From Desmospora profundinema (lineage in GTDB: Bacteria > Bacillota > Bacilli > Thermoactinomycetales > DSM-45169): DNA of 64,000 bases. The translations under genes were made by a program, and so were the position numbers. The stretch spans positions 62,001 to 126,000 of the forward strand of contig NZ_JAVDQG010000005.1 of the NCBI RefSeq assembly GCF_031454155.1, written 5' to 3'. Position 1 is the first letter of the stretch; each line of letters begins with the position of its first letter. Shown in pieces: positions 44,870 through 55,592 of the stretch. Under the pieces are notes generated by a model that ran no database searches, was not told where the DNA came from, and saw only the letters and a list, made by a program, of their open reading frames with translations.

Positions 44870-45976
44870 CTACTCGACGTCAAATTGCGTACGGGTCTTT
44901 TTTTTGTCTTGGTAGCGATCCAATGCCAGTTGCACCAACCGATTGACCAGATCAGAATAAGAAAGACCGGAATGCTTCCACAGGTTGGCGTACATACTGT
45001 AAGGCGTAAAGCCGGGCATCGTGTTGATTTCATTGATTAACACCGTACCGTCTTCATTTTTCACAAAAAAGTCCACTCGCGCCAGCCCGGTGCAATCAAT
45101 GGCCCGATAGGCACGGATCGCCAGTTGGCGAATCGCTTCCCGCATCTCATCGGAAAGTTCCGCCGGAATCCGCATCACCGACTTTCCATCGACGTACTTG
45201 GCCTTGTAGTCATAAAAATCGTTGGAAGAGACGATTTCACCCGGATCCGAGGCTTCCGGCTCTTCATTGCCCAACACGGCCACTTCCACTTCCCTGGCAT
45301 CAATAAATTCCTCCACGATCACTTTCCGATCATATTGGGCAGCCAATAGAAGCGCTTTTTTCAATTCATCCGCTTGTCGGGCCTTGGAAATTCCCACGCT
45401 GGAACCCAGATTGGCCGGCTTAATGAAGACAGGATAATCAAATCGTCCTTCGATATCCGCCACTACCCCGTCCATATCATTTTCCAGACGACGGCGAAGG
45501 AAAAAGTCGAAATCCCCCTGGGGCAACCCTTCCTGAGCAAACACCTTCTTCATCATCACTTTGTCCATGCCGACCGCAGATGCCATCACACCTGCGCCCA
45601 CATAAGGAATATCCGCGATTTCCAATAAACCTTGAATCGTACCATCCTCTCCATAGGTTCCATGGAGAACGGGAAAAACCACATCCACCTCATCAAGGCT
45701 GATGGCCGGCAGGGAACGGGAAACGGCCTCCGGCAATTGGAGTTGCGGGGTCCTTTCCCTTATCGTTTCCAACAGCTTTGGATTCACTTTCCCCTCTAAA
45801 GCGGGCAGGGCACGGTTCCCCGTTTCCCATCGGCCTTCCTTGTCAATCAAAACCGGAACGACGTCGTACTCAGCCGGATCCATCGCTTCGATCACCGAAG
45901 CGGCAGACTGTAAGGAAACCTCATGTTCTCCGGATTTCCCCCCATACAGAACCGCCACGCGTATTTTTTTGTCCAT
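44870..45976 (-). CDS. ddl: D-alanine-D-alanine ligase
   Basis: A 368-residue ATP-grasp ligase that makes D-Ala-D-Ala for peptidoglycan. N-terminal LYGGKSGEHEVSLQSAASV, PVLHGTYGEDGTIQGLLE, FIKPANLGSSVGISKA (ATP loop) and INEINTMPGFTPYSMY (metal binding, C-terminal) are all diagnostic. The omega-loop contains Tyr in DFYDYKAKY, the D-Ala-D-Ala rather than D-Ala-D-Lac form. It follows engB on the minus strand and is not in this position in B. subtilis, so it is part of an inserted segment. Confidence 0.96.
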   Translation of the reverse strand: MDKKIRVAVLYGGKSGEHEVSLQSAASVIEAMDPAEYDVVPVLIDKEGRWETGNRALPALEGKVNPKLLETIRERTPQLQLPEAVSRSLPAISLDEVDVVFPVLHGTYGEDGTIQGLLEIADIPYVGAGVMASAVGMDKVMMKKVFAQEGLPQGDFDFFLRRRLENDMDGVVADIEGRFDYPVFIKPANLGSSVGISKARQADELKKALLLAAQYDRKVIVEEFIDAREVEVAVLGNEEPEASDPGEIVSSNDFYDYKAKYVDGKSVMRIPAELSDEMREAIRQLAIRAYRAIDCTGLARVDFFVKNEDGTVLINEINTMPGFTPYSMYANLWKHSGLSYSDLVNRLVQLALDRYQDKKKTRTQFDVE

Positions 45977-46051
45977 CCTCTCCCAACCTTTCTTACAGTG
46001 AATCCACTGTCGGTATGTACCCTATTCCAAACTCACCGGAACCGTTCCCCA

Positions 46052-46651
46052 TCACTGCGCTCCTCGATCTCGCAGGCGGTCGCCGATGGCACGCCAAACT
46101 TCTTCCTTCCCTTGTCCTGTCTGGGCTGAGAATAGAATTAGCGGGTCTTCCGATGCCAGGGACAGCCCTTCCTTCACTTGTTTGCGGTGTTTAGGCCAAT
46201 GCCCTTTACTGATTTTATCCGCTTTGGTAGCCACCACAATGACCGGCATGTCGTGGTGTTTCAACCATTCGTACATATCCTGGTCATCCCGCGTCGGCGG
46301 ATGCCGCAAATCGATGAGTTGAATCACCCCGACCAAATTTTGACGCTGGGTCAGGTAATTTTCCACCATACGACCCCAAGCCGCTCTCATCGCTTTGGAA
46401 ACACGGGCAAACCCATAGCCGGGCATATCAGCGAAATAGAGTTCTTCATTAATGCGATAAAAATTGATTGTTTGCGTTTTCCCCGGCTTGGAACTGGTAC
46501 GGGCCAGGTTCTTGCGGTTGATCAGACGATTGATCAAGGAAGATTTCCCCACATTGGAACGCCCGGCCAGAGCGATCTCCGGCAGGGCGTCCTCGGGGTA
46601 TTGTTCCGGTCGAACAGCACTGATCACAATTTCAGCTTGGGTTACTTTCAT
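46052..46651 (-). CDS. engB: Ribosome biogenesis GTPase YsxC/EngB
   Basis: A 199-residue GTPase needed for late 50S subunit assembly. G1 is [14 protein letters not shown]2/G3 lie in [12 protein letters not shown] and [10 protein letters not shown]4 is ATKADKI and G5 is [12 protein letters not shown] at 46651 follows GAGGG with 6-nt spacing, and overlaps the lonA 3' end by 20 nt, as in the lonA-ysxC pair of B. subtilis. Confidence 0.96.
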   Translation of the reverse strand: MKVTQAEIVISAVRPEQYPEDALPEIALAGRSNVGKSSLINRLINRKNLARTSSKPGKTQTINFYRINEELYFADMPGYGFARVSKAMRAAWGRMVENYLTQRQNLVGVIQLIDLRHPPTRDDQDMYEWLKHHDMPVIVVATKADKISKGHWPKHRKQVKEGLSLASEDPLILFSAQTGQGKEEVWRAIGDRLRDRGAQ

Positions 46652-48974
46652 TAGAATCCCTCACCAACGCTAACTTCAAGACTTCATCCATATGAGTAAC
46701 TGGAGTGATTTTCAGAGATTCTCTCACGCTGGGGGGAATCTCCTCCAAATCTTTTCGGTTGTCTTCCGGGATCAGGATATGCGTTAAACCGGCTCGATGG
46801 GCACTAAGGGATTTCTCTTTCAGTCCGCCGATGGGCAATACACGTCCACGCAAGGTGACTTCCCCTGTCATACCCACATGACGGGAGACCGGAATCTCCG
46901 TCAGAGCCGACACCAAAGCCGTGGCCATCGTAATTCCCGCGGAGGGCCCGTCTTTGGGGATCGCTCCTTCCGGCACGTGAATGTGTATATCATGTTTTTC
47001 ATGAAAATCCGGATCAATATTCAACTGCTCGCTCCGGGAGCGAATATAGCTGAAGGCGGCCTGAGCCGATTCTTTCATCACATCTCCCAGTTTTCCGGTC
47101 AGGGTGAGCTTTCCTTTTCCCGGCAGCACGGACACTTCAATTGTGAGGGTGTCTCCGCCGGCGGCCGTCCATGCTAGTCCGGTAGCCGCTCCCACCTGAT
47201 CCGTCTCCTCTGCCTTACCGTAACGGAATTTCTCCGGTCCCAGGAATTGCGGAAGATTGTTAGCGGTAACCACCACTTTTTTCTTTTCTTTAGAAACCAA
47301 TTGTTTCGCCGCTTTACGGGCAAGGTTTCCCATGGCCCTTTCCAGGTTGCGAACTCCCGCTTCACGTGTATAATGGCGGATCACTTTTTGAATCGCGTCC
47401 GTATGGATCTGCAACTTTTCCTTGGTTAATCCATGTTCCTTTACTTGCTTGGGAATCAGATATTCTCGGGCGATTTTCTCCTTCTCAATCTCCGTGTATC
47501 CGGAGATGTGAATCATCTCCATCCGGTCCAGGAGCGGACGCGGAATTTGATGTGCCGCATTGGCCGTTGTGATAAACATCACCTTGCTCAGGTCGTACGG
47601 CAGCTCGATGTAGTGATCACTGAAGGACTGATTCTGTTCCGGATCCAGCACCTCCAACAATGCGGAAGCAGGATCCCCTCGGAAATCCATCGCCATTTTA
47701 TCGATCTCATCCAAGAGAAAGACCGGATTCGATGTCCCGGCAGTCTTAATCCCCTGAATGATCCGTCCTGGCATGGCACCCACATAGGTTCGGCGGTGGC
47801 CGCGTATTTCCGCTTCATCTCGCACCCCGCCCAGAGAAACGCGGACAAAGCTGCGTCCCAATGCTCGTGCGATGGAACGCCCCATCGAGGTTTTTCCCAC
47901 ACCGGGAGGTCCTACCAAACAGAGAATGGGGCCCTTCAACCGCTTCACCATTTTTTGTACAGCCAGGTATTCTAACACGCGTTCCTTGGTTTTTTCCAAG
48001 CCATAATGATCTTCATCCAGTATTTTTTCCGCCGCAGTCAGGTCCAGATCGTCCTCGGTTTCCTTATCCCAAGGTAATTCCAACAGCCACTCCACATAGG
48101 TGCGAATGACGCCGCCTTCAGCGGATGTTGTGGGGATCTTCTCCAATCGCTGCAGCTCTTTTTCCACTTTCTCCTTTACTTCATCGGGAGCGGAAAGTTG
48201 CTCCAACTTGCTGCGAAGTTCTTCCACTTCTCCCAGTCGGCCCTCTTTTTCTCCCAGTTCCCGCTGAATGGCTTTCATCTGTTCTCGCAGATAATACTCT
48301 TTCTGCGTTTTTTCCATCTGTTTTTTGACCCGCTGTGAAATCTTACGTTCCAGCTCTAACACTTCCCGCTCATCGTTCAAGATGGACAGAAGTGTATCCA
48401 ACCGTTCACGGATATCCACCGTCTCTAGAATGCGTTGTTTATCCTCGATCTTCAGCGGCAGATGGGAAGCAATGACGTCAGCCAGACGGCCGGGTTCATC
48501 AATATCAGAAACCGCCGACAAGGTTTCCGGAGAAACCTTCTTCGACAGGCGCAAGTATTGCTCAAAATGGTCCAGAACCGAGCGCATCAACGCCTCCACA
48601 TTGATGTCGTCCACTTCTTCTTGCACAACCTCGCTGACGCGCACGCGATAATAAGCATCCGACTCCATGAATTCCAACAATCGAGCCCGGTGCAAGCCCT
48701 CGACCAACACCCGGATGGTCCCGTTGGGCAATTTCAGCATTTGCCTTACCCTCGCGATGGTTCCCACTTTGTAAATCTCATCCGGTGCCGGATCCTCCAT
48801 CTGGACTTCATGCTGCGTCGCAAGGAGAATCAAATCATCATCCACCATCGCCTGCTCCAATGCCTTAACAGAGCGATCGCGGCCGACGTCCAAATGCAAC
48901 ACCATATTGGGGTAGACCAGCAAACCGCGAAGGGGCAGCAACGGCAGTACACGCTCCTCCTCTTTAACAGCCAT
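46632..48974 (-). CDS. lon: ATP-dependent protease LonA
   Basis: A 780-residue hexameric AAA+ serine protease for misfolded and regulatory proteins. The N-terminal substrate domain starts [17 protein letters not shown]. Walker A is [11 protein letters not shown] and Walker [11 protein letters not shown]. The protease dyad is Ser in [15 protein letters not shown] and Lys in [14 protein letters not shown]. The frame runs to 49121, but ATG at 48974 ([13 protein letters not shown]) has GGAGGTG just upstream and gives the standard N-terminus. It has its own promoter and overlaps engB. Confidence 0.97.
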   Translation of the reverse strand: MAVKEEERVLPLLPLRGLLVYPNMVLHLDVGRDRSVKALEQAMVDDDLILLATQHEVQMEDPAPDEIYKVGTIARVRQMLKLPNGTIRVLVEGLHRARLLEFMESDAYYRVRVSEVVQEEVDDINVEALMRSVLDHFEQYLRLSKKVSPETLSAVSDIDEPGRLADVIASHLPLKIEDKQRILETVDIRERLDTLLSILNDEREVLELERKISQRVKKQMEKTQKEYYLREQMKAIQRELGEKEGRLGEVEELRSKLEQLSAPDEVKEKVEKELQRLEKIPTTSAEGGVIRTYVEWLLELPWDKETEDDLDLTAAEKILDEDHYGLEKTKERVLEYLAVQKMVKRLKGPILCLVGPPGVGKTSMGRSIARALGRSFVRVSLGGVRDEAEIRGHRRTYVGAMPGRIIQGIKTAGTSNPVFLLDEIDKMAMDFRGDPASALLEVLDPEQNQSFSDHYIELPYDLSKVMFITTANAAHQIPRPLLDRMEMIHISGYTEIEKEKIAREYLIPKQVKEHGLTKEKLQIHTDAIQKVIRHYTREAGVRNLERAMGNLARKAAKQLVSKEKKKVVVTANNLPQFLGPEKFRYGKAEETDQVGAATGLAWTAAGGDTLTIEVSVLPGKGKLTLTGKLGDVMKESAQAAFSYIRSRSEQLNIDPDFHEKHDIHIHVPEGAIPKDGPSAGITMATALVSALTEIPVSRHVGMTGEVTLRGRVLPIGGLKEKSLSAHRAGLTHILIPEDNRKDLEEIPPSVRESLKITPVTHMDEVLKLALVRDSNESNPS

Positions 48975-49316
48975 GTATGCACCTCCGATGCCGTGTCCAG
49001 TCTGTAACTGTATTGGTTGAGCTTTGTACGATTTTATCCTATTCACTGTCTTTTGTCCATGACAGCAAATCCACCCGGAAAGGGCGTACCGGCGGCACCA
49101 GTCACAACCGGACCGGACCACCGACTATGGCTCCTTTAAGGACCCTTCACACCAAGAAATCAGTCGATTTTCCGTGTTAGGTTCCCATTTACTTACCAGC
49201 ACAAGCCAGACCTGATCCCTTCAACCCAATTCTTGCTGTGTGTGCGAAGTCACACCACCGGAAAGACGACCTTCCTCCAAGAAAAACACGGACCGTAGAA
49301 GGGAAGGGCGCCCATT
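48975..49316. other. Gap between lonB and lonA: lonA promoter, no gene
   Basis: This 342-nt stretch holds the lonA promoter (49031-49059) and a partial copy of a short repeat at 49191-49207 (ACTTACCAGCACAAGCC). No CtsR or CIRCE operator and no terminator for lonB is recognisable. Confidence 0.5.
49031..49059 (-). promoter_or_regulatory. Sigma-A-type promoter of lonA
   Basis: Minus-strand TGGACA (49059-49054) and TAAAAT (49036-49031) have exactly 17 nt between them and lie about 55 nt before the lonA start. Confidence 0.65.
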
Positions 49317-51005
49317 TCATCCTACCGGAGCACCTGTGGCGGTCAGCACGCTTGCAGTGGCCGGAACAAGCGTTTCTTCCTCAACCTTCTCTTCTTGCCG
49401 GCACGATAAGCGCAGCACTTCCTCCACCGTTTGTACGGGAATGACTTGAATCCCTTCCCAGGACTCAAAAATGGCTTGCATATTTTCAGCAGGAATCAGG
49501 ACTCGATTCGCCCCCGCTTGTTTGGCCGCCTCCACTTTGGCAACGACGCCGCCCACCGGCTTTACCTTGCCATGGATCGATAATTCTCCCGTCATCGCCA
49601 GTTTATTGTCGACGGAGACGCCCTTGATGGCGGAATATATGGCGGTGGCCATCGTCACACCAGCCGATGGACCGTCCAGTGGTACTCCACCCGGAAAGTT
49701 AACATGCAGGTGATAGGCGTAAGGATTGATGTCCGTACGGCGGAGAACGGTCAACACGTTTTCAACCGAACTGCGGGCCATGCTTTTTCGGCGAAGGGTT
49801 CGTTGACGCCCCCCCATTTCCTCTTCATCCACCATCCCTGTCAGCCGGATGCTTCCTTCTCCCCCTTCCGAAACCGGAATGGCCGTCACCTCAATTTCCA
49901 GAAGCGTTCCCATGTTGGGACCAAACACAGCCAACCCGTTTACCAATCCAGGCTGCGAACGTTCGGGAACTTTCTTATCCGGACGGGGGGACAACTGACT
50001 GTTGTGGACCACCCACTCCACATCGGCCGCTTTGATGCCCTTTCGTTCTTCTGTCAGAGCAATTCCGCCTGCGGTTTGAACGATATTGACGGCTTCCCGA
50101 CCGTTGCTGGCGTATTTTTGAATCACCTGGACAGCCTCATCTTCGAATGTAAAGTCCATTCGTTTGATCGCTTGCCGCGCAATACGGGAAATTTCCGCCG
50201 GCAACAGAGGCCGGAAAAAAATCTCCATGCAGCGGGAGCGAATCGCTGCCGGAATTTCCTCTGGTGTCCGCGTAGTGGCTCCCACCATACGAAAATCGGC
50301 AGGCAGTCCATTTTGAAAAATATCATGGATATGACTGGGTGTGTTGGTGTCTTCCGAGCTGTAATACGCGCTTTCGAAGAAAACTTTCCGATCCTCCAGC
50401 ACCTTTAACAATTTGTTCATTTGAATGGGATGAAGTTCACCGATCTCATCAATAAAAAGCATCCCGCCATGAGCTTTGGAGACAGCACCCGGTTTCGGTT
50501 GGGGGATGCCGGCCATTCCCATGGCTCCTGCCCCTTGATAGATGGGATCGTGAACCGAACCAATCAACGGATCCGCAATTCCTCGTTCATCAAACCGAGC
50601 TGTTGTCGCATCCAATTCCACAAATTTGGACTGATGATTAAAAGGCGATTGTGGATTTTTTTTCGCCTCCTCCAGAATAACCCGTGCCGCCGCCGTTTTT
50701 CCCACTCCTGGCGGCCCATAGATGATCACGTGCTGAGGGTTGGGGCCGCACAAGGCCGCTTTAAGAGCGCGCAACCCTTCGGTTTGACCTACGATCTCAT
50801 TGAAAGTCGAGGGTCTCGTCTTTTCTGATAATGGCTCTGTCAAGGAGATACTGCGCATTTTCCGCAATTTATCCATCTCCTTGCGTGATTCTCGGTCTAC
50901 GGCTGAACGATTGGATTGTTGGTTTTTCAACAAATTCCAGAAATAAAGGCCGATTACAACCGAAAAGAATACCTGGAGCATCATGATCAAGACTGTCCAG
51001 TTCAT
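49317..51005 (-). CDS. lonB: Membrane-anchored Lon-like protease LonB
   Basis: A 562-residue AAA+ protease. A single N-terminal TM helix (LIMMLQVFFSVVIGLYFWNLL) replaces the Lon substrate domain. Walker A is [14 protein letters not shown], Walker B GGMLFIDEIGEL. The catalytic Ser is in PLDGPSAGVTMATA and Lys in GGVVAKVEAAKQAG. In B. subtilis LonB is made in the forespore. It sits between lonA and clpX there; here an alr-like and a femX gene are inserted on the clpX side. The C-terminal tail after residue 540 is low-complexity. Confidence 0.95.
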   Translation of the reverse strand: MNWTVLIMMLQVFFSVVIGLYFWNLLKNQQSNRSAVDRESRKEMDKLRKMRSISLTEPLSEKTRPSTFNEIVGQTEGLRALKAALCGPNPQHVIIYGPPGVGKTAAARVILEEAKKNPQSPFNHQSKFVELDATTARFDERGIADPLIGSVHDPIYQGAGAMGMAGIPQPKPGAVSKAHGGMLFIDEIGELHPIQMNKLLKVLEDRKVFFESAYYSSEDTNTPSHIHDIFQNGLPADFRMVGATTRTPEEIPAAIRSRCMEIFFRPLLPAEISRIARQAIKRMDFTFEDEAVQVIQKYASNGREAVNIVQTAGGIALTEERKGIKAADVEWVVHNSQLSPRPDKKVPERSQPGLVNGLAVFGPNMGTLLEIEVTAIPVSEGGEGSIRLTGMVDEEEMGGRQRTLRRKSMARSSVENVLTVLRRTDINPYAYHLHVNFPGGVPLDGPSAGVTMATAIYSAIKGVSVDNKLAMTGELSIHGKVKPVGGVVAKVEAAKQAGANRVLIPAENMQAIFESWEGIQVIPVQTVEEVLRLSCRQEEKVEEETLVPATASVLTATGAPVG

Positions 51006-51125
51006 CTACGATTCCTCCCCGTCTGCCCTTTGGTCGGAACTCAAGTCCAAGCTGCGTTTAGTATGACCGTCGCGACAGAGGGGTAATCACCAGAAGTGGG
51101 AACACCATTATATGGCTGAACCCCA

Positions 51126-51154
51126 AAAACGCCGCGAACCTTTCGCGGCGTTTT
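51126..51154 (-). terminator. Intrinsic terminator after the alr-like gene
   Basis: A 13-bp perfect stem, AAAACGCCGCGAA (51126-51138) with TTCGCGGCGTTTT (51142-51154), is T-rich on both strands and lies 15 nt past the alr-like stop. Confidence 0.92.
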
Positions 51155-51168
51155 CGTGAAAGCCACCG

Positions 51169-52347
51169 TTAAGAGGTGGCTCCCAGCGTTTGATCCGATT
51201 TCTCCGATGAAGAGGGGAGAAGATCTTCTTCCTCTTCTCCTTCTTCTATATACCGATCAAAGTGGGCAGTGGTCATCCGCAATTGCACTGGAAGCTCCTC
51301 TCCCACACCAGGTAATGCGGCGGCTGACGGAAAGAAAAGAACACTTGTCTGCATATGGGGAGGTTCGGCGAACCAAGTCCGTTTCCCTTGAAATGTATAG
51401 GGGCTTAAGTTGCGGTTCAGAAGGTTTAACACCCAGAAGGCAGTCAACTTTAACGCATCTTTCATGCTCTGGACACTAGGGGGAGCCTCCAACCCCACCC
51501 CGTTGGCGGAACCGCCGGCAACATAGACCAGATGCCCGTCTCTTTTGGCTTTTCGCTGTTTGTATCCAAAACGCTCTCCCCGGAAGACCGGTTGGATATC
51601 CAATACGGTGGCTCGTACATCCACAAACGATTTGTCCTTTAACCACAAATCCGTTCCCAGCCGCATCACCCAGTTTACCTGGGGATGCTCTTCCCGCAAC
51701 CGCAGATACTGGGCGGAGGACAGATGGCTGACAAAAAAGGTGGGCGTATCGGTCGGAATGCGCTCCAGCCAAGCTTTCAGCTGGGCCTCCTTGGAGGCAG
51801 CACTCATCCCTTCCTTGGGAAAATGGATGGCGTATCCTTCCACATGGACAGCGACACCGGCCTCTTCTCCGGCTGACTCCAATTGCCGGAGAAAATCGGC
51901 TTCCTCGCGTGCAAATCCATACCGTTTCATGGCGGACTGCAATTTGACCGCGATGCGAAGTTCCGGGCGACGTTCCTGACCTGACCAGATGTTAGGCTTA
52001 GAATCCGCCAGCCGGGCAAAAGCACTCACCAAATAATCCAGGTGCTGCCGGCTGCCGACCGTGTAAATCCGTTCAGGCCGTAAGTCATCCGGCTCCAGTT
52101 CATTTAAGACAGGAGTTAAAATCAACAGATGGTCAAAAGACCCTTCCTCTCCCAAATGCCGTGCTTCTTCCACCGTTCCGACCGCTATGGAGCGTTTACC
52201 TGCACGCTGGGCGGCATTGGCCAAAAACTCATTGCCAAACCCATATCCGTTCCCTTTGATTACCGGAATGAAACCCGGGAAACGACTTTCGGTTTCCGCC
52301 AGATGACGAAGCCAAACTTTTCGGTTCAAGTACAGGGTGAGACTCAT
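51169..52347 (-). CDS. Divergent alanine-racemase-fold PLP enzyme paired with FemX
   Basis: A 392-residue protein with the alanine racemase architecture. The PLP lysine is in FIPVIKGNGYGFGNE (canonical VVKANAYGHG). The barrel ends near NWVMRLGTDLWLKD, and a C-terminal beta domain (about 255-370) contains ERFGYKQRKA, the likely catalytic-Tyr region, and YVAGGSANGVGLEAP in place of the usual GYADG. Motifs differ enough that the substrate could be another amino acid, or the enzyme may not racemise alanine. The acidic tail is low-complexity. ATG at 52347 has AGGTG 7 nt upstream; an upstream ATG overlaps the femX stop. Co-translated with femX. Confidence 0.8.
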   Translation of the reverse strand: MSLTLYLNRKVWLRHLAETESRFPGFIPVIKGNGYGFGNEFLANAAQRAGKRSIAVGTVEEARHLGEEGSFDHLLILTPVLNELEPDDLRPERIYTVGSRQHLDYLVSAFARLADSKPNIWSGQERRPELRIAVKLQSAMKRYGFAREEADFLRQLESAGEEAGVAVHVEGYAIHFPKEGMSAASKEAQLKAWLERIPTDTPTFFVSHLSSAQYLRLREEHPQVNWVMRLGTDLWLKDKSFVDVRATVLDIQPVFRGERFGYKQRKAKRDGHLVYVAGGSANGVGLEAPPSVQSMKDALKLTAFWVLNLLNRNLSPYTFQGKRTWFAEPPHMQTSVLFFPSAAALPGVGEELPVQLRMTTAHFDRYIEEGEEEEDLLPSSSEKSDQTLGATS

Positions 52348-52358
52348 AGGCACACACC

Positions 52359-53489
52359 TCAACGCTTCTTCATGTACATGTCAAAAGCCCAATGCAACAA
52401 CGGCTGCAGGGGATAATCCCATTCACCGATCAATTGACAGGCTTCTCCACCAAAGCCCAATTTAAACCGTAACAAACCATAAAGAGGATCCGATTGATCC
52501 AGCGTATCGCTGATCCCGCGAAAATCATAGGTGTGAGCGCCCATGGCGTGAGCATCTTGGATCATACGCCATTGAATCGCGTGGTTGGGCATTTTCTCCC
52601 GCTTCTCATTGCTGCTGGCACCGTATAGGTACCAAGTATGGCCATTGGTTTGAGTAAAAATAGTGGATGCCAGCAATTGTCCCTCATGACGGGCCATGTA
52701 GAGACGGATCCGGTTGGGGTTTTCCTCGGAAAGCGCGCGATACATCGTTTGGAAGTAGGAAAAACTCCGGACCGTAAATCGATCCCGTTCCGCCGTTACC
52801 TTCAGAAGTTCATAAAACTCCCTTAAATCTTCTTCCCCTTTTCCGACCGTCACTTCCACTCCTTGTTTTTCCGATTTGCGCACATTCCGGCGCCAGTTGG
52901 TATGGAAGTCGGCAAAGATCTCGTCCAACGTACGACCCTTCAGAGGCAAACGGAACACATATTGCGGCTGGATCGCGGAGAAGCCCCCTTCTCCTTCACT
53001 TCCTTTCCAACCCATGTCATTTAGTTCCTGCAACACGTACTCGGCGTGACCATCCACTTCATCCGGACCGAGATCACGCAGCCGCTTCCCTTTTAAGTCG
53101 TGGTCGCGAATCTCTTTCAAATACTTTCGAATCGTGGGGGTTTTCCATTTTGCCCTTACCACTGGCGGCTCCATTTTGACGGAAAACGTGTTTCGTTCCC
53201 GCAAGTACTGAAACAGAGGCTCAAACCAGTCCTTCAAATTTTTATCTTTCCAATTAATCACCGGACCGCGGGGTATGTATGCCAGGTATTTGTTCAAACC
53301 CGGCAATTTACGGTATAAAACCAGTCCGCAACCCACCAGTTTGCCTTCCTCGTCAAACCAACCGAGACGATCATTCTCCCATTCTGTCTTCACTTCTGCC
53401 CATGAGGGATACTGCATGAAATTGCCCAAGGGCTGCTTCTCAATAAAAGATAAGTAGTCCTCGCGTGAAACCACTTTGACGTGCTTCAT
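52359..53489 (-). CDS. FemX/FemAB-family peptidoglycan interpeptide bridge aminoacyltransferase
   Basis: A 376-residue protein with the duplicated GNAT fold of Fem transferases, which use aminoacyl-tRNA to add residues to the lipid II stem peptide. Typical segments are NFMQYPSWAEVK, YIPRGPVINW, HTNWRRNVRKSEKQGV and the C-terminal YDFRGISDTLDQSDPLYGLLRFKLGFGGE. No long coiled coil is seen, so it is closer to FemX than FemA. ATG at 53489 is used; a GTG at 53498 is possible. It is coupled to the alr-like gene by a near overlap, indicating a shared job in bridge formation. B. subtilis, with directly cross-linked wall, lacks this pair here. Confidence 0.88.
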   Translation of the reverse strand: MKHVKVVSREDYLSFIEKQPLGNFMQYPSWAEVKTEWENDRLGWFDEEGKLVGCGLVLYRKLPGLNKYLAYIPRGPVINWKDKNLKDWFEPLFQYLRERNTFSVKMEPPVVRAKWKTPTIRKYLKEIRDHDLKGKRLRDLGPDEVDGHAEYVLQELNDMGWKGSEGEGGFSAIQPQYVFRLPLKGRTLDEIFADFHTNWRRNVRKSEKQGVEVTVGKGEEDLREFYELLKVTAERDRFTVRSFSYFQTMYRALSEENPNRIRLYMARHEGQLLASTIFTQTNGHTWYLYGASSNEKREKMPNHAIQWRMIQDAHAMGAHTYDFRGISDTLDQSDPLYGLLRFKLGFGGEACQLIGEWDYPLQPLLHWAFDMYMKKR

Positions 53490-53631
53490 GCAAACCACAA
53501 CTCCAGTTCCTGATTTCTTCGGGATGATTCCATCCCGGCGTCGGTGGACGGATGCAATAAAAAAACCCGTTCTGGGCTATGATCGTTCCCATAGTATTCT
53601 AACACAAAACAACGGAGGGGTGTGTCCAAAA

Positions 53632-53659
53632 GAAAAACCGCGCCCTTAAAAGGCGCGGT
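53632..53659 (-). terminator. Intrinsic terminator of clpX
   Basis: An 8-bp G+C-rich stem, ACCGCGCC (53637-53644) with GGCGCGGT (53652-53659), is followed by T5 on the minus strand, immediately past the clpX stop. Confidence 0.9.
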
Positions 53660-53666
53660 GTAAAGA

Positions 53667-54929
53667 TCAGGCGCTTTCTTCTTTTTTATCCACGGTTTGG
53701 CCTTCCCGTGTGGTCAATCGGGGGGCCACTTTGTTTTCCACGGTCGCTTTGGTCACCAAACACTGGGTCACATCGTCCCGGGACGGAAGATCGAACATCA
53801 CATCCAACATGATCGATTCGATAATCGCCCGCAAGCCCCGTGCCCCGGTGTTCCGTTTAATCGCTTCGTCAGCGATCGATTTAAGCGCGTCTTCTTCAAA
53901 GGTGAGCTCCACATTATCCATTTCCAGGAGTTTCTGGTACTGTTTAACCAAGGCATTCTTGGGTTCCGTCAGGATTCGCACCAAGGCTTCCTGGTCCAGC
54001 GGCTCCAAGGTGGAGATGACGGGCAGACGTCCGACAAACTCCGGAATCAAACCGAAGCGCAGGAGGTCTTCCGGCAGCACCATCTTCAGATATTCACCCT
54101 GCTTCAGATCAGCAGTGTTGCTGTCCGCACCGAACCCGATCACTTTTTTACCGATGCGGCGTTTGATGATCGGTTCCAGTCCATCAAAGGCACCACCACA
54201 GATAAACAGAATGTTGCCGGTGTCGATTTGGATGAATTCCTGATGAGGATGCTTGCGGCCGCCTTGAGGCGGAACGCTTGCGACAGTTCCCTCCAGGATC
54301 TTCAGGAGCGCCTGTTGAACCCCTTCTCCGGATACGTCCCGGGTAATGGATGGATTCTCCGATTTACGCGCCACCTTATCAATCTCATCGATGTAGATAA
54401 TACCCCGTTCCGCTTTTTCCACATCATAGTCGGCTGCCTGGATCAATTTGAGGAGAATGTTCTCCACATCTTCCCCAACATAACCGGCTTCCGTGAGCGA
54501 TGTGGCGTCAGCGATGGCGAATGGCACGTTCAGAATCTTGGCCATGGTTTGCGCCAAGAGGGTTTTCCCGCTCCCCGTCGGCCCGATCATGATGATGTTG
54601 GATTTTTGCAACTCCACATCATCGGTCTTCTGGGACGAGTTAATCCGTTTGTAATGATTATAAACCGCTACAGCCAGCGATTTTTTGGCCATTTCCTGTC
54701 CAATCACATACTGATCGAGGATTTCGTTGATCTCCTGGGGTTTGGGGAGATTGGCCAGATCGATGTCCTCTTCGCCGCCCAGCTCTTCTTCCACGATCTC
54801 GTTGCACAGCTCGATGCACTCATCGCAGATGTAGACACCGGGACCTGCCACCAGCTTGCGTACTTGGTCCTGAGATTTTCCGCAGAAGGAGCATTTCAGC
54901 TGTCCTTTTTCCTCGTTAAACTTGAACAT
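53667..54929 (-). CDS. clpX: ClpX, ATP-binding subunit of Clp protease
   Basis: A 420-residue AAA+ unfoldase that feeds ClpP. The N-terminal zinc-binding domain has CSFCGKS and [11 protein letters not shown] (four Cys). Walker A is [12 protein letters not shown], Walker [12 protein letters not shown], and a GYVGEDVE pore loop is present. The ClpP-binding loop appears as [13 protein letters not shown] (IGF motif). ATG at 54929 ([10 protein letters not shown]) with AGGGG upstream is preferred over 54947. It directly follows clpP. Confidence 0.97.
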   Translation of the reverse strand: MFKFNEEKGQLKCSFCGKSQDQVRKLVAGPGVYICDECIELCNEIVEEELGGEEDIDLANLPKPQEINEILDQYVIGQEMAKKSLAVAVYNHYKRINSSQKTDDVELQKSNIIMIGPTGSGKTLLAQTMAKILNVPFAIADATSLTEAGYVGEDVENILLKLIQAADYDVEKAERGIIYIDEIDKVARKSENPSITRDVSGEGVQQALLKILEGTVASVPPQGGRKHPHQEFIQIDTGNILFICGGAFDGLEPIIKRRIGKKVIGFGADSNTADLKQGEYLKMVLPEDLLRFGLIPEFVGRLPVISTLEPLDQEALVRILTEPKNALVKQYQKLLEMDNVELTFEEDALKSIADEAIKRNTGARGLRAIIESIMLDVMFDLPSRDDVTQCLVTKATVENKVAPRLTTREGQTVDKKEESA

Positions 54930-54952
54930 GCGTATCACCCCTCTCAAAGGTC

Positions 54953-55531
54953 TTAACGGGTGATCACCTGATCCACCAAACCGTACTCTTTGGCTTCCTG
55001 TGCACCCATGAAATAATCGCGATCCGTGTCGCGTATGATTTTTTTCAGAGGCTGACCCGTCCGCTCCACCAAGATGTCGTTGATCCGCTTCCGGGTATGG
55101 AGGATCCAGTCAGCATGAATCTGAATGTCAGCGGCTTGGCCGCGCACCCCACCCAAGGGCTGATGAAGCATCACTTCGCTGTTGGGAAGGGCGAAGCGTT
55201 TCCCTTTGGTGCCGGCCGCAAGCAGGAAAGCACCCATACTCGCAGCCATCCCCACACATATGGTGGACACATCGGATTTTATGTACTGCATGGTATCGTA
55301 AATCGCCATCCCCGCCGTAATCGAACCCCCGGGGGAATTTATGTACAAGTGAATGTCCTTCTCTGAATCATCCGCAGCCAAAAACAAAAGTTGGGCGACA
55401 ACCACATTGGACACCTCATCGTTGATCGGGCTACCAATAAAGATGATGCGGTCTTTGAGCAGACGGGAATAAAGATCATATGCCCGTTCGCCGCGATTGC
55501 TCTGCTCGACGACCATCGGCACCAAATTCAT
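54953..55531 (-). CDS. clpP: ATP-dependent Clp protease proteolytic subunit ClpP
   Basis: A 192-residue serine protease forming the tetradecameric chamber. The catalytic Ser is in [12 protein letters not shown], His in [11 protein letters not shown] and Asp in the [11 protein letters not shown] region. ATG at 55531 follows AAAGGGGGGGAG. In B. subtilis clpP is elsewhere in the chromosome; here it stands between tig and clpX, the order common in Gram-negative bacteria and many other Firmicutes. No CtsR operator is visible upstream. Confidence 0.97.
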   Translation of the reverse strand: MNLVPMVVEQSNRGERAYDLYSRLLKDRIIFIGSPINDEVSNVVVAQLLFLAADDSEKDIHLYINSPGGSITAGMAIYDTMQYIKSDVSTICVGMAASMGAFLLAAGTKGKRFALPNSEVMLHQPLGGVRGQAADIQIHADWILHTRKRINDILVERTGQPLKKIIRDTDRDYFMGAQEAKEYGLVDQVITR

Positions 55532-55556
55532 GACTCTCCCCCCCTTTTCGCCCCTG

Positions 55557-55592
55557 CATTTTTAAAAACAAGGCACGCGTGAAAACGTGCCT
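55557..55592 (-). terminator. Terminator between tig and clpP
   Basis: AGGCACG (55571-55577) pairs with CGTGCCT (55586-55592). On the minus strand the stem is followed by TTGTTTTTAAAAA. It should separate tig and clpP transcription at least partly. Confidence 0.78.

Noticed and set aside
53697-54956. 419-codon plus-strand frame antisense to clpX
   Set aside because: Shadow of clpX codon bias; no protein-like motifs.
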